From Pelagihabitans sp963710535 (GTDB taxonomy: Bacteria; Bacteroidota; Bacteroidia; Flavobacteriales; Flavobacteriaceae): a stretch of 64,000 nt of DNA. Below are positions 46,343 through 55,920 of the stretch, in pieces (within the stretch, counting starts at the first letter, position 1; each line of letters starts with the position of its first letter). Both the position numbers and the translations under genes were made by a program. The notes beneath the pieces were generated by a model. That model saw nothing but the letters and a program-made list of their open reading frames with translations. It did not search any database and had not been told where the DNA came from. The stretch covers positions 270,992-334,991 of the forward strand of contig CAVQAW010000004.1 in assembly GCA_963710535.1 (NCBI GenBank). Direction: 5' to 3'.

Positions 46343-47065
46343 TCAGGCTATTTCCTGCTCAATGGTATTGCGTCCGGCAAAAAAGCTTTCGAGTTCCTTT
46401 AAGGTTTCTTTTGAAGTCTGGATGTCTTTGACAATTTCACCTTTGTTGAGCACGACGATACGCTCACTGACTTCCGTCAGATGAATCAGATCGTGGCTCG
46501 AAATCAAGATGGTGACCCCTTGTTTACTGGCCAGGTCTTTGATGATGGACTTTAATCTGATCTGGGTGGTCGGATCCAGATTGGCGAAAGGTTCGTCCAA
46601 AATCACCACCTCGGGATTACCGATAAAGGCCCCGACGATGCCCGCTTTCTTCTGGTTCCCTTTGGACAGGTCCCTGAGGAATTTTTTTTGTCCCAAGATC
46701 TCCCCGTGGAAGAAGTCTTCAAAACCGGCCAGAAGGCCATCAACATCGGCTTTGTTTGCCCCCCTGAGTTCCCCGATAAAATAAAAATACTCTTCAGGGG
46801 TCAAATAGCCGATCAAAAAAGATTCATCGATGAAGGCCGATGTAAACGGTTTCCAGGCTTCGCTGGTATTCACTTGTACCTCGTTATTGGTTATGTTGCC
46901 CGTACTGGGCTGAATCAAATCGAGCAATAGGCTGAAAAAGGTGGTCTTCCCCGCCCCATTGTTGCCGACCAGGCCAAAACTTTGTCCCTTGGGTATTTCC
47001 AAGCTTTCAATGTTCAGAACGGTTTGCTTGCCGTATTTTTTCGTGAGGTTTTTCGTGATGATCAT
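46343..47065 (-). CDS. ABC transporter ATP-binding protein
   Basis: A 240-residue ATPase with Walker A GLVGNNGAGKTTFFS (about residue 34), a signature region LRDLSKGNQKKAG and Walker B VVILDEPFANLD. It lies 13 bp after the DUF5687 membrane gene and works with it. The start at 47065 (MIITKN) replaces a longer in-frame start that would overlap the upstream gene. The substrate is unknown. Confidence 0.92.
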   Translation of the reverse strand: MIITKNLTKKYGKQTVLNIESLEIPKGQSFGLVGNNGAGKTTFFSLLLDLIQPSTGNITNNEVQVNTSEAWKPFTSAFIDESFLIGYLTPEEYFYFIGELRGANKADVDGLLAGFEDFFHGEILGQKKFLRDLSKGNQKKAGIVGAFIGNPEVVILDEPFANLDPTTQIRLKSIIKDLASKQGVTILISSHDLIHLTEVSERIVVLNKGEIVKDIQTSKETLKELESFFAGRNTIEQEIA

Positions 47066-47078
47066 ATGATTTGAACGA

Positions 47079-48548
47079 TTAGCTGTTTTTTTCCTTGAAG
47101 CCAGCGACCATGGCATATTTCTTTTTTCGGTAGGCCGCGATTACCAAATCCATCAAAGGTTTCCTTAAGGCGATGCCGACCAGCCCAAGGGAACAGAGTA
47201 CCCCGATAGCCAATTCGAAGGAAACAAAGGTTTTTAATAGAAAATATATCAGACATGGGACGACCATTAAGGGCAAAAGTACCAGAAATTGGGTTGCGCT
47301 GGTGCCTTGCATGTTGCCCAAAGCGCTTTTGGTGAGGTCGATCCTTTTCCGGTTAAAAGAACCAAAGAAAAGAATGACCGGTATATTAACGCCAAAATTA
47401 TACACGGCACAGGCAAAATTAATGGCCAGGGCCTTCCATCCAAAATATACATAGGGGATGGAAAGGAGGAACATCACCACAATACTCAAGGAAATGAGCG
47501 CCACTTTCGATTCGAGGTATTTTTTTAATGGAATATTTTGGGACATCATCATACTGTAATACTCACTGTCCCAAGCTGGGATAAACTGTCCAAAGTTGGA
47601 AAGGAACATCCCGGTCATAAAAATGCCCACAAAAACAAAGATGGAGGAGGTGGGCCCATAGGTGCCCGTGCCATAAAAGATCAATCCGTAAAGAATCATG
47701 GCCAAGGATATGAAAACCTGCATTTTGGTGCGCTTGTTGCGCCAGATCAACTTCAGATCAAGTTGAATGTAAGGTGCAATATCACCAAAACGCTTCGTCC
47801 ACGCCATGTCGGAGGTCACCGCTTCCTGGGTCTTTTGTCTTAAAGAGGCATCCAAAAATATCCTAACCCTCAAAAATCGGTAATTGATGAGGTAGGTAGC
47901 GACCGCTATAGCCAGGGGGACAAATGAAATAGCCGGTTTTTCATAGAGTGCATAAAAAATGTTGCCCAAAAAAACCTTGATCGGGAAAAGACCGAAATAA
48001 TCGATGGCATACAGCGCCAAAATGAGCGTCCCTACAAATATGAGGGCCTTGTCGCTCTTGTTGATGATGAAGTTGATGTAATTTATCGCCAATACAATAC
48101 CAATGATCGAGAGCAGCCATAGCAACACGGGCATTACGGGATAATCCTTAATGATCAAGACCATCGCAAACGGAACAAAGAAGAAAAGGGTCAAAAAATT
48201 ATAAAATGATAATCCGGAGCGGATCAGGATATAATGGGTAATACTGCTTTTCTTGATGGGAAGGGTCAAAAAGGGTTTAATGTCCATCACTGGAAGTTTC
48301 TGCATAAAATAGCGCAGGAAGAGTTCGGCCAAGATCCAATACACCATATACTGTGAGACCACCATCAGCGGATCTGCCCCAGGCATGGTTTTTTCAAGGA
48401 TAAAATAAAGTCCGGCGCCCGACAAGGCCAGGGAGCCAAGAATATAAAGCCCGAAAAAGCCCATGAGCAGCTTCACGGCCAAACTTTTTCCTATCGAGGA
48501 AGAACGGAAGAAAGATTTCCATTGCAGGGCCACAAAATGTTTGAACAT
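47079..48548 (-). CDS. DUF5687 ABC exporter permease
   Basis: A 489-residue membrane protein with about 12 hydrophobic segments. It belongs to DUF5687, flavobacterial permeases partnered with the adjacent ATPase. The pair forms an exporter of unknown substrate. A +/- loop (RKRIDLTKSALGNMQGTS) near residue 400 is hydrophilic. Confidence 0.82.
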   Translation of the reverse strand: MFKHFVALQWKSFFRSSSIGKSLAVKLLMGFFGLYILGSLALSGAGLYFILEKTMPGADPLMVVSQYMVYWILAELFLRYFMQKLPVMDIKPFLTLPIKKSSITHYILIRSGLSFYNFLTLFFFVPFAMVLIIKDYPVMPVLLWLLSIIGIVLAINYINFIINKSDKALIFVGTLILALYAIDYFGLFPIKVFLGNIFYALYEKPAISFVPLAIAVATYLINYRFLRVRIFLDASLRQKTQEAVTSDMAWTKRFGDIAPYIQLDLKLIWRNKRTKMQVFISLAMILYGLIFYGTGTYGPTSSIFVFVGIFMTGMFLSNFGQFIPAWDSEYYSMMMSQNIPLKKYLESKVALISLSIVVMFLLSIPYVYFGWKALAINFACAVYNFGVNIPVILFFGSFNRKRIDLTKSALGNMQGTSATQFLVLLPLMVVPCLIYFLLKTFVSFELAIGVLCSLGLVGIALRKPLMDLVIAAYRKKKYAMVAGFKEKNS

Positions 48549-48654
48549 AAGGATTGGAAATTTTGTTCGGTTCGTTAGTGGTTAAAATAGTAATTATGTT
48601 ACAACTCACCTGGTTTTTTTTTCACTTCTGGTTTCAAATCGGAATTCCAATGCT

Positions 48655-48662
48655 TAGTTTTG
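48655..48662 (+). promoter_or_regulatory. -7 box of the PaaE-like reductase gene
   Basis: TAGTTTTG matches TAnnTTTG, 16 bp before the ATG at 48679. The -33 region (48632-48634) reads TTT, one off consensus. Confidence 0.4.
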
Positions 48663-48678
48663 CTCCAAAATTGTAAAT

Positions 48679-49728
48679 ATGGCCTCTTTTTATCCCTTAA
48701 AGGTAAAACGCATTCGAACGCTGACACCGAGTTCGGTGGCGATTACCCTGTCGATTCCCAAAGATCTCATTCAGACCTTTGCCTTTACCCCAGGTCAGTA
48801 CATCACCATCAAAAAAGAGATCAAGGGGAAAGAACTTCGGAGGGCCTATTCGATCAGTTCGTCCCCCAAGAACGAGGACATCACCATTGGCGTAAAGAAG
48901 GTAGACAAGGGCGGGTTTTCCGATTATGCCCACAACAAACTGGCCGTAGGCGATGTTTTGGAGGTAATGCCCCCGGAAGGCCGCTTCATATTTAAGGCTA
49001 CCAGCAGCCCCAAAAATATAGTGGCTTTCGCTGCTGGAAGTGGCATTACCCCGATCATGAGCATTGTGAAATCGGTTTTGGAAGCCCATCCCAAAAATCA
49101 GTTTGTGCTCGTTTATGGAAACAAGTCGTATGAAGAAACCATGTTCTATACGGATTTGGTTAAATTACAATTAGATTATACCAATAGGTTTTTTATTTAT
49201 TTCATCAACAGCCAATCCAAGGAAGATGATTCCCTTTTCGGACGCATAGACGTTTCCACGGTCAATTATGTGTTGATGAACAAGCACCAAAAAACGACTT
49301 TCGACGACTTCTATCTCTGCGGCCCCGAAGCCATGATCAACTTGGTGAAGGAAACTTTGCTCGAAGACGATATCCCTGAATCAAAAATACATTTTGAACT
49401 GTTCACCAGTACCGAAATTTTGGATGAGCTACCGCTTAAGGCCGATGGTCAGACCCAACTGACAGTGACCCTAGACGATGAGGAATTCAAGCTCACCATG
49501 AACAAGAATGTAAGGGTGTTGGATGCCGTCTTAAAGGAAAATATCGACGCGCCCTATTCTTGCCAAGGCGGGGTATGCAGCAGTTGCATCGCCAGAATCG
49601 TGGAAGGCAAGGCCGAGATGGTCAAAAACCAGATCCTTACCGATGGGGAAATCGCCGATGGCTTGATCCTCACTTGCCAGGCACATCCCCTGACCCCGGT
49701 CTTAAAAATAAACTACGATGACGTTTAG
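48679..49728 (+). CDS. Ferredoxin--NADP reductase with 2Fe-2S domain (PaaE-like)
   Basis: A 349-residue flavoprotein reductase. The FAD motif RAYSISSSP is near residue 55. The NAD-binding part has AAGSGITPIMSIVK. The C-terminal plant-type 2Fe-2S domain has cysteines in CQGGVCSSC, plus a distal LTCQAHP. This order is that of PaaE/HCR-type reductases, which feed electrons to an oxygenase. No oxygenase lies nearby, so the partner is unknown. It precedes a TetR gene. Confidence 0.88.
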   Translation: MASFYPLKVKRIRTLTPSSVAITLSIPKDLIQTFAFTPGQYITIKKEIKGKELRRAYSISSSPKNEDITIGVKKVDKGGFSDYAHNKLAVGDVLEVMPPEGRFIFKATSSPKNIVAFAAGSGITPIMSIVKSVLEAHPKNQFVLVYGNKSYEETMFYTDLVKLQLDYTNRFFIYFINSQSKEDDSLFGRIDVSTVNYVLMNKHQKTTFDDFYLCGPEAMINLVKETLLEDDIPESKIHFELFTSTEILDELPLKADGQTQLTVTLDDEEFKLTMNKNVRVLDAVLKENIDAPYSCQGGVCSSCIARIVEGKAEMVKNQILTDGEIADGLILTCQAHPLTPVLKINYDDV

Positions 49729-49791
49729 GAATTGCCCGGCTGTGAGGCCGAAATGATCGCAATAACCAACTTTGCGACAAGAACCATACAA

Positions 49792-49931
49792 ACCGACCGG
49801 TTTGATACGGCTCACCGTTCGTGTTTAATGCATATTTTTTATGTATTTCGTCGAAATTCCGATACTTTACGAACCGGGCGTTCAATAAAATCAGCGATTC
49901 CAAGTTATGGTTATCAGACCCATCGGTCGGT
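49792..49931. repeat. Dispersed 140-bp element, copy D (inverted palindromic ends)
   Basis: The left end is ACCGACCGGTTTGATAC. The right end read inward is ACCGACCGATGGGTCTG. It lies 63 bp after paaE, and its right end is 21 bp before the tetR ATG, so it could also be a TetR operator pair. The TATCGG core is present in reverse (CCGATA, 49859-49864). Confidence 0.6.
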
Positions 49932-49952
49932 TTTACCCAAAAACCCGGAACC

Positions 49953-50570
49953 ATGAACAAGAACCTAAAACGAATGGCCACCATGCATAAAATGCAAGTG
50001 ACCGGCCTGCACCTTTTTTACAGCAAAGGCTATTACAATACCAGTGTAGATGACATCCTCAAAGAGCTATCGCTTTCCAAGGGCGCCTTCTATTATCACT
50101 TCGATTCGAAAGAAGATTTCTTCATACAGATCATTGAAAATTTGTTGGTACGGAAGGTATACAGCATGCTCATTCAACCCATTGAAGGCCATGACCAAAC
50201 CTTGACCATGATTTCCGATTGTTTTGAGGATGCCTTGGAAACCGCGGTGCATAACGAACTCGACTACGGTTTTGTGCTCAGCAACTTCATGAACGAGTTC
50301 AACGGCAGGAATGACAATATCATGAAACACCTTAATGAAATTTTAAAGGTTTGGGAAGTGAATCTGGTCTCAGCCATTCAAAGAGGAAAGTTCAATGGCC
50401 ATATCGATAGGCATGTGGATGCCGAGGGTGTAGCGATTTATTTGATGAGTTCCTATATAGGAATCAGAACTTTGATGGTTGAAACCGCACCTGCGGCGAG
50501 AAAATATCGTTTTATGGCACAACTGCGCCAATACTTTAAATCCCTTGAGGTCAAAACCACATCGCACTAA
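49953..50570 (+). CDS. TetR/AcrR family transcriptional regulator
   Basis: A 205-residue repressor. The N-terminal HTH is visible in VTGLHLFYSKGYYNTSVDDILKELSLSKGAFYYHFDSKEDFF, and the helical ligand domain follows. Start at 49953 (MNKNLKRMAT). The adjacent GACC-N4-GGTC palindromes would suit a TetR dimer. Neighbours suggest control of paaE or itself. The ligand is unknown. It converges with the GT9 gene, 3 bp apart. Confidence 0.85.
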   Translation: MNKNLKRMATMHKMQVTGLHLFYSKGYYNTSVDDILKELSLSKGAFYYHFDSKEDFFIQIIENLLVRKVYSMLIQPIEGHDQTLTMISDCFEDALETAVHNELDYGFVLSNFMNEFNGRNDNIMKHLNEILKVWEVNLVSAIQRGKFNGHIDRHVDAEGVAIYLMSSYIGIRTLMVETAPAARKYRFMAQLRQYFKSLEVKTTSH

Positions 50571-50573
50571 ACT

Positions 50574-51620
50574 TTAGGAACGAACCTTTCCCAAGTTATC
50601 GGTTACTTTCTCAAAAATCATTTGAGGCGTGATGCCGGCAATCGCCTTATCATAACCCTGAGGCATTCTGTTCCCATACACCGAGGTAGGCACCATCGGG
50701 AACTGCTTCCGATCGGCCAACAGCGCATTTGAAGGCGGTTGTCCGAATGGGTAAAATCCCGCATAGGGATGGGTCACCCCCCAAAGCGTAATGGTTGGAA
50801 TTCCATAGATGGCAGCTAGATGTGCATTGCCGCTGTCCATGGAAACCATAAGATCAAGATTGGAAATCAAGGCCAATTCTTCGGCAAACGAAAATTGCCC
50901 AGCCATGTTGAAACAATTGCAGGCCTGAGAAACCAGATCGAGCTTTGCCTTTTCAACCGACCCGCCCCCGAACAACAGTATTTTATACTTATTGGTATTG
51001 TTCAATAGACCAATGGCCTCCTGCATCATTTCCAAAGGATAGGATTTACCCTTAAATGCTGCAAAAGGGGCAATTCCGATCCATTGTTGCGCTTTGGGAC
51101 CCAGAATGGCAGCAGCCCTCTCGGGTATGGGCTCGGCCGTTTTTGGGGAATCTGATCCGAGCAAGATGGGAAGCCCCATGCGTTCGAAGACATCCGCGTA
51201 CCTTTGATGCGTTGATTTGAGTGGTTCGAAGACTTTGTTTTTAGGCGCCGTCAGCGCCCTTTTCTCCTTTCGTCCCTTATCGATTTGGTAAAAGGGGATG
51301 CCGCCGAAGCTGAAATAAAGTTTTAAAATTTTGGTGCGCAGAACTTGGTGAAGATCCGCAACCGCCCCGATGTCCAATTGGACGACTTCCCTGTAGAGCC
51401 TCCAAAGGCCCAACAAACCCTTATGTCTTCCTTTCAGATCGGCTTCAAAGACCTGCACGTTAGGCATGTGTAAAAACAAGGGTTTAAAAAAAGGGCGGGT
51501 GAGCAAGGTAATCCTGAGATCGGGATGTTGCTGTTGAAGGGCCGCCAGAACGGGAACGGTCATGGCAACATCTCCCATTGCGGAAAAACGTATGATCAGA
51601 ATGTGCCCAAATTTTTTCAT
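50574..51620 (-). CDS. Glycosyltransferase family 9 (heptosyltransferase-like)
   Basis: A 348-residue GT-B enzyme. The N-terminus ILIIRFSAMGDVAMTVPVL is that of ADP-heptose:LPS transferases. MDSGNAHLAAIYGIPTITLWG near residue 265 is the nucleotide-sugar region. It probably adds heptose or another sugar to LPS core. It is 15 bp after the DUF4254 gene. Confidence 0.88.
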   Translation of the reverse strand: MKKFGHILIIRFSAMGDVAMTVPVLAALQQQHPDLRITLLTRPFFKPLFLHMPNVQVFEADLKGRHKGLLGLWRLYREVVQLDIGAVADLHQVLRTKILKLYFSFGGIPFYQIDKGRKEKRALTAPKNKVFEPLKSTHQRYADVFERMGLPILLGSDSPKTAEPIPERAAAILGPKAQQWIGIAPFAAFKGKSYPLEMMQEAIGLLNNTNKYKILLFGGGSVEKAKLDLVSQACNCFNMAGQFSFAEELALISNLDLMVSMDSGNAHLAAIYGIPTITLWGVTHPYAGFYPFGQPPSNALLADRKQFPMVPTSVYGNRMPQGYDKAIAGITPQMIFEKVTDNLGKVRS

Positions 51621-51635
51621 TAGAAAACCGCCCTG

Positions 51636-52238
51636 CTATTTTTGCTTTCGCAATACAGGGTTCAATTCCTCATCGTTGTACATCTTCATCTGTTTATACA
51701 CTTTCATGTATTTTTTGCCCGCTTCTATATCCGATAAGAGCTGATCGATGGCACTCCCCAAATCTTTTCTTTGCATGAGGAGTACGTCCAACTTTGCCTT
51801 GCATTGGCCTTGATGTTCGGGAGAGGCGTCGGAACGTTCGGCTTCCTCTCGCATATGATATATTTTTAGCGCCAAGATCGACAGCCGATCAATGGCCCAG
51901 GCAGGGCTTTCTGTATTGATGGTCGCATTTTCCTTTACTTGTACCGATTGGAATTTTTTTAAAAAATAACCGTCTATGTATTCTACAAGGTCTGTTCTGT
52001 CTTGGTTGCTTCGATCGATTTTGCGTTTGAGGACCAGGGCTTCGGCTGGGGCGATATCGGGATCTCGAATGATGTCCTCATAGTGCCATTGTACCGTATC
52101 GATCCAATTTTTCCGATAGAGCAAATGGGCTATATCATCTTTTGGATATGGATTCGTAAAAGCTTGGTTTACATCGTCCTTGAGATGATAATGAACGATG
52201 CTTTCCTCAAAAATACCAAATGCAAAATCACTGAACAT
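51636..52238 (-). CDS. DUF4254 protein
   Basis: A 200-residue alpha-helical protein, likely cytoplasmic, in a family found with glycosyltransferases in Bacteroidota. No catalytic motif. The start at 52238 (MFSDFAFG) is chosen since the upstream in-frame codon is TTG. A TATCTTTG -7 box (52257-52264) precedes it. It precedes the GT9 gene in one likely transcript, hinting at an LPS role (inference). Confidence 0.8.
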   Translation of the reverse strand: MFSDFAFGIFEESIVHYHLKDDVNQAFTNPYPKDDIAHLLYRKNWIDTVQWHYEDIIRDPDIAPAEALVLKRKIDRSNQDRTDLVEYIDGYFLKKFQSVQVKENATINTESPAWAIDRLSILALKIYHMREEAERSDASPEHQGQCKAKLDVLLMQRKDLGSAIDQLLSDIEAGKKYMKVYKQMKMYNDEELNPVLRKQK

Positions 52239-52271
52239 CAGACTATGGTTTATGGGCAAAGATACCCTTAT

Positions 52272-53210
52272 TTATCTTATGATGAGTTCTATCAAAAAAC
52301 CCATCAATGGAAAAAAAACGGCCAACATCAAAAACAATTCCCGCAAATTGGGCCGTCTGATGGCTTCAACATAACGCGTTAGAAACACTGAAGCCGGAAA
52401 AAAGGTTACGATGATGGGAAACTCTGTAGAGGAAGACTTCAACACATCCAGGATCAATCCAAGCAAGAAGGTAAAGGCTATGATACGCATGGTGGCCACT
52501 TTTCCCGATCCAGTATTGCTCGATTTCAAAAAAGACCATAATCCCGTAATACTGATGCCCACCACGTACAACGCCAGTTTGGCACTGTTCTGCCATTGCA
52601 TCAAATATTCCTTGTCATATGAAATGGAAAACTGATAATGTTGCCAGATCATGGCTTCGCTTTGCAGCACGGTGAGCATGGCATAGCCAACAATACATAC
52701 GGTGAATATGGACGTGAAAGGGACCAGCCAATTCTTTAGGTTCTTAGGCTCATAAATATAGATTGCCATAAATACCAAAATCAAAAACAATAAGGCCCAA
52801 TCATAAAAAAAACTCGAAATCAAAATCCAAAAAGTGGCATCAAAAACCTTGGGCTTGATATTCTTCAGCGACCTAATACTGATCAGCCTTCTGAGGGCCA
52901 TTAGCAAGAAGAAACTGCAGAACAAGGCGTTGTTATCACCCAGTGTTTCGTAGAAAACGATCAGCAGCAAGGTGAAAAAAAGCAAGGGAAAAGAATTTTG
53001 GCCCGAGACTTTGTTGCGTTGAACGATAAAATTCAACACAAAATATCCGAATATCAACGATCCCAAGGCCAATAGCTGTATCGATAGCTGTTCCAAGCCG
53101 AAGGTGCGCTCAAAGATTACCAGATTTACGAACCAATAGAAAAAGAACAGCGGGGTGATGAGAATAATATAGTTGATGGGTTTTGTTTTGCCAAAAAAGC
53201 TTGATATCAT
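52272..53210 (-). CDS. DUF6427 membrane protein
   Basis: A 312-residue integral membrane protein with about 9 hydrophobic segments. It fits DUF6427, a Bacteroidota family of unknown function that lies next to glycosyltransferases. It is divergent from the DUF6341 gene. Confidence 0.78.
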   Translation of the reverse strand: MISSFFGKTKPINYIILITPLFFFYWFVNLVIFERTFGLEQLSIQLLALGSLIFGYFVLNFIVQRNKVSGQNSFPLLFFTLLLIVFYETLGDNNALFCSFFLLMALRRLISIRSLKNIKPKVFDATFWILISSFFYDWALLFLILVFMAIYIYEPKNLKNWLVPFTSIFTVCIVGYAMLTVLQSEAMIWQHYQFSISYDKEYLMQWQNSAKLALYVVGISITGLWSFLKSSNTGSGKVATMRIIAFTFLLGLILDVLKSSSTEFPIIVTFFPASVFLTRYVEAIRRPNLRELFLMLAVFFPLMGFLIELIIR

Positions 53211-53230
53211 CTCAGGATTTTATACTTTTG
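53201..53230 (+). promoter_or_regulatory. Promoter of the DUF6341 gene
   Basis: TTG 53201-53203 and TACTTTTG 53223-53230, spacer 19 bp, match the -33/-7 consensus. The start codon at 53251 is 20 bp downstream. Confidence 0.6.
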
Positions 53231-53250
53231 CTTGGTAAATATAGGATAAG

Positions 53251-53472
53251 ATGAATGCATTTTTTTATGGCATAGAGGATTTATTCGTGAATTACCTCTT
53301 CGCTCCCTTCGATTTTTTTAGGTTCATGAAGAATTGGTGGCTTTCAAGCAGCGTCAATTGGATTTTCTTTGTTTTGGGGTTTTTGGCCTTCACCTATTGG
53401 ATGCTCCAATTAAAGAAATATAACGATGACGGGGATGAGGATAAAAGCATAACTTCCCATTCGTATCTTTAA
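53251..53472 (+). CDS. DUF6341 protein (73 aa)
   Basis: A small single-pass membrane protein: helix at about 32-51 (VNWIFFVLGFLAFTYWMLQL), then a charged tail (KKYNDDGDEDKS). It matches the flavobacterial DUF6341 pattern (uracil phosphoribosyltransferase-linked in some genomes). Function unknown. It converges with purD. Confidence 0.75.
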   Translation: MNAFFYGIEDLFVNYLFAPFDFFRFMKNWWLSSSVNWIFFVLGFLAFTYWMLQLKKYNDDGDEDKSITSHSYL

Positions 53473-53524
53473 CCCGCTGCTTTCCAGGACATTGGTCTAT
53501 TGACTTATTTTTGCACCACTTATA

Positions 53525-54796
53525 CTATAGGTCAAAGCCCAGATCCTTTCTATAATTCATCCCTTGGAACTCGATTTTTTCGATATTCCGGTAGGATTTT
53601 TGGAGGGCTTGTTTAAAGTCGTTTCCAAATGAAGTGATTGCCATTACCCTTCCTCCGTTAGTGACAATACGCCCCGCTTCCAATGTGGTGCCCGCTTGGA
53701 AGACAATGGAATCTGTTATATCCTGTATGCCCTTGATTTCTTTCCCTTTTTCATACGCCCCTGGATAACCTCCTGCGACCAACATCACCGTAGCTGCCGC
53801 GCGATCATCCAACATCAAGTCGATTTGATCTAAAGTTCCATTGCCGACGGCCCTGAATACCTCTATCAGATCGTTTTGAATTCTGGGAATGACCACTTCT
53901 GTTTCCGGGTCTCCCAAACGAACGTTGTATTCAATGACAAAGGGTTCCGTGCCCACTTTGATCAATCCGATGAAAATAAAACCCTTATATGGCAAATGAT
54001 CTGACTTCAGGCCATTGATGGTGGGTTGAATAATGCGTTCATGGATTTTTTGCATGAATTCCCTATCTGCGAAGGGTACGGGAGAAATAGCGCCCATACC
54101 TCCGGTGTTGAGGCCGGTGTCGCCCTCACCGATCCGTTTATAATCCTTTGCTGTCGGCAACACCTTAAAATGTTCCCCATCGGTAAGCACGAATACACTC
54201 AATTCTATCCCGGCAAGAAATTCTTCTATGACCACCGTTTTACTGGCAGCTCCAAATTTAGCGCCAACCAGCATTTTTTTGAGTTCCGATTTGGCCTCTT
54301 GAAGATCCTTCAAGATCAGTACCCCTTTGCCCGCAGCCAAGCCATCGGCCTTCAGTACATATGGAGGGTTCAACCGATCAAGAAAGGCATAGCCTTCCTC
54401 CAGGGTACTTGAAGTAAAGCTTTGATATGCAGCTGTCGGTATTTGATGGCGGGCCATGAACTGTTTGGCGAAATCCTTGCTTCCTTCTAATTGAGCCGCA
54501 GCCTTTTGTGGACCGATAACGGGTATATCACGTAGTTGTGTGTCGTTCAAAAAAAAGTCATGTACCCCGTTGACCAACGGGTCTTCCGGCCCAACGACGA
54601 CCATCTGTATGCCATGGGCCAGCACCACTTTCTTGATCGCTTCGAAATTATCAAGGCCAATCGGTATATTGGTTGCGATTTTACCGGTGCCGGCATTGCC
54701 AGGGGCTACGTACAAAGCTTCGAGATGATCGCTTTGGTTCAATTTCCAAGCCAAAGTATGTTCCCTTCCCCCGGAACCCAAGATTAAAACCTTCAT
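53525..54796 (-). CDS. purD: Phosphoribosylamine--glycine ligase
   Basis: The second step of purine synthesis: glycine joins phosphoribosylamine with ATP. A 423-residue ATP-grasp protein. N-terminus KVLILGSGGREHTLAWKL. ATP-grasp LKADGLAAGKGV near residue 142. Signature EYNVRLGDPETEVV. Monocistronic. Confidence 0.97.
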   Translation of the reverse strand: MKVLILGSGGREHTLAWKLNQSDHLEALYVAPGNAGTGKIATNIPIGLDNFEAIKKVVLAHGIQMVVVGPEDPLVNGVHDFFLNDTQLRDIPVIGPQKAAAQLEGSKDFAKQFMARHQIPTAAYQSFTSSTLEEGYAFLDRLNPPYVLKADGLAAGKGVLILKDLQEAKSELKKMLVGAKFGAASKTVVIEEFLAGIELSVFVLTDGEHFKVLPTAKDYKRIGEGDTGLNTGGMGAISPVPFADREFMQKIHERIIQPTINGLKSDHLPYKGFIFIGLIKVGTEPFVIEYNVRLGDPETEVVIPRIQNDLIEVFRAVGNGTLDQIDLMLDDRAAATVMLVAGGYPGAYEKGKEIKGIQDITDSIVFQAGTTLEAGRIVTNGGRVMAITSFGNDFKQALQKSYRNIEKIEFQGMNYRKDLGFDL

Positions 54797-54836
54797 TTAT
54801 GATTCGATTTTTATGATGTGCTTCTCCATGGTAATA

Positions 54837-55817
54837 TCAAGGTGTCGGATAAAATTCCCGATGCGCCTTCCGCTGTAAAACCTCTGGTGGTAGGCTTTTG
54901 AAATAATCGTATACGATTTTTAATCCTTTTGATCGTTCCACTTTGGGCTCCCAATCCAACAATTTTTTGGCTTTGGAAATATCGGGCTGCCTTTGTAAGG
55001 GGTCATCTTGTGGCAATGGCTTGTAGATGATCTCCTGATCCGTTCCCGTAAGTTTAATGATCTCTTCGGCAAACTCCTTGATGGTGGTTTCATGCGGATT
55101 ACCAATGTTGACCGGATCGGAATAGCCGCTAAATAACAATCGGTATATTCCTTCCACCTGATCGTCGATATAGCAGAACGATCTGGTCTGGGACCCGTCC
55201 CCAAACACTGTAAGTTGTTCCCCGCGTAAGGCTTGGCCCATAAAGGCGGGTACAACACGGCCATCGTTCAGGCGCATTCTTGAACCATAGGTATTGAAGA
55301 TTCTTACGATACGTGTATCTACGCCATGAAAGCGATGATAGGCCATGGTAATCGATTCCATGAATCGTTTTGCCTCATCGTACACCCCACGTGGGCCGAT
55401 AGGGCTCACATTGCCATAATACTCCTCGTTTTGCGGATGTACCAGCGGGTCGCCATAAACTTCAGAGGTGGAAGCCACCAAGATGGTAGCCTTCTTTTCC
55501 TTGGCAAGACCCAATAGGTTCAAGGTTCCCAATGAGCCCACTTTAAGGGTTTCTATAGGTATCTTTAAATAATCGATCGGACTGGCTGGGGAGGCAAAAT
55601 GCAAAATATAGTCCAACTTACCGGCGATGTGCACAAACTTGGTCACATCGTGGTGGTGGAATTCGAACTGTTCCAAAGGAAAAAGATGTTCGATGTTTTT
55701 TAGGTCGCCTGTGATCAAATTATCCATGCCAATGACGTGGAATCCCTCCTTGATGAAACGATCGCATAAATGAGATCCCAAGAATCCGGCCGCGCCTGTT
55801 ATCAGTACTTTTTTCAT
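54837..55817 (-). CDS. UDP-glucuronate decarboxylase (UDP-xylose synthase)
   Basis: An SDR enzyme that makes UDP-xylose for surface glycans. Rossmann GAAGFLGSHLCDRF (residues 7-20), catalytic YDEAK (Tyr/Lys, about 146), and the UXS-type REFYPTP end. Length 326 residues. It leads into the polysaccharide cluster. Intact, unlike some of its neighbours. Confidence 0.92.
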   Translation of the reverse strand: MKKVLITGAAGFLGSHLCDRFIKEGFHVIGMDNLITGDLKNIEHLFPLEQFEFHHHDVTKFVHIAGKLDYILHFASPASPIDYLKIPIETLKVGSLGTLNLLGLAKEKKATILVASTSEVYGDPLVHPQNEEYYGNVSPIGPRGVYDEAKRFMESITMAYHRFHGVDTRIVRIFNTYGSRMRLNDGRVVPAFMGQALRGEQLTVFGDGSQTRSFCYIDDQVEGIYRLLFSGYSDPVNIGNPHETTIKEFAEEIIKLTGTDQEIIYKPLPQDDPLQRQPDISKAKKLLDWEPKVERSKGLKIVYDYFKSLPPEVLQRKAHREFYPTP

Positions 55818-55920
55818 TCCAATATTTTTATGGCTTTTAAATGGTTTGAACGTTAATGTATGCCAGCTCTTAGACCAATATCATCATAAATTGACGTACA
55901 TGATTGTCTGCTCGACCTTG

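Noticed and set aside
6886..49931. The four elements as integron attC sites
   Set aside because: attC sites need GTTRRRY core ends and an integrase. The ends here read ACCGACC and no integrase is present.
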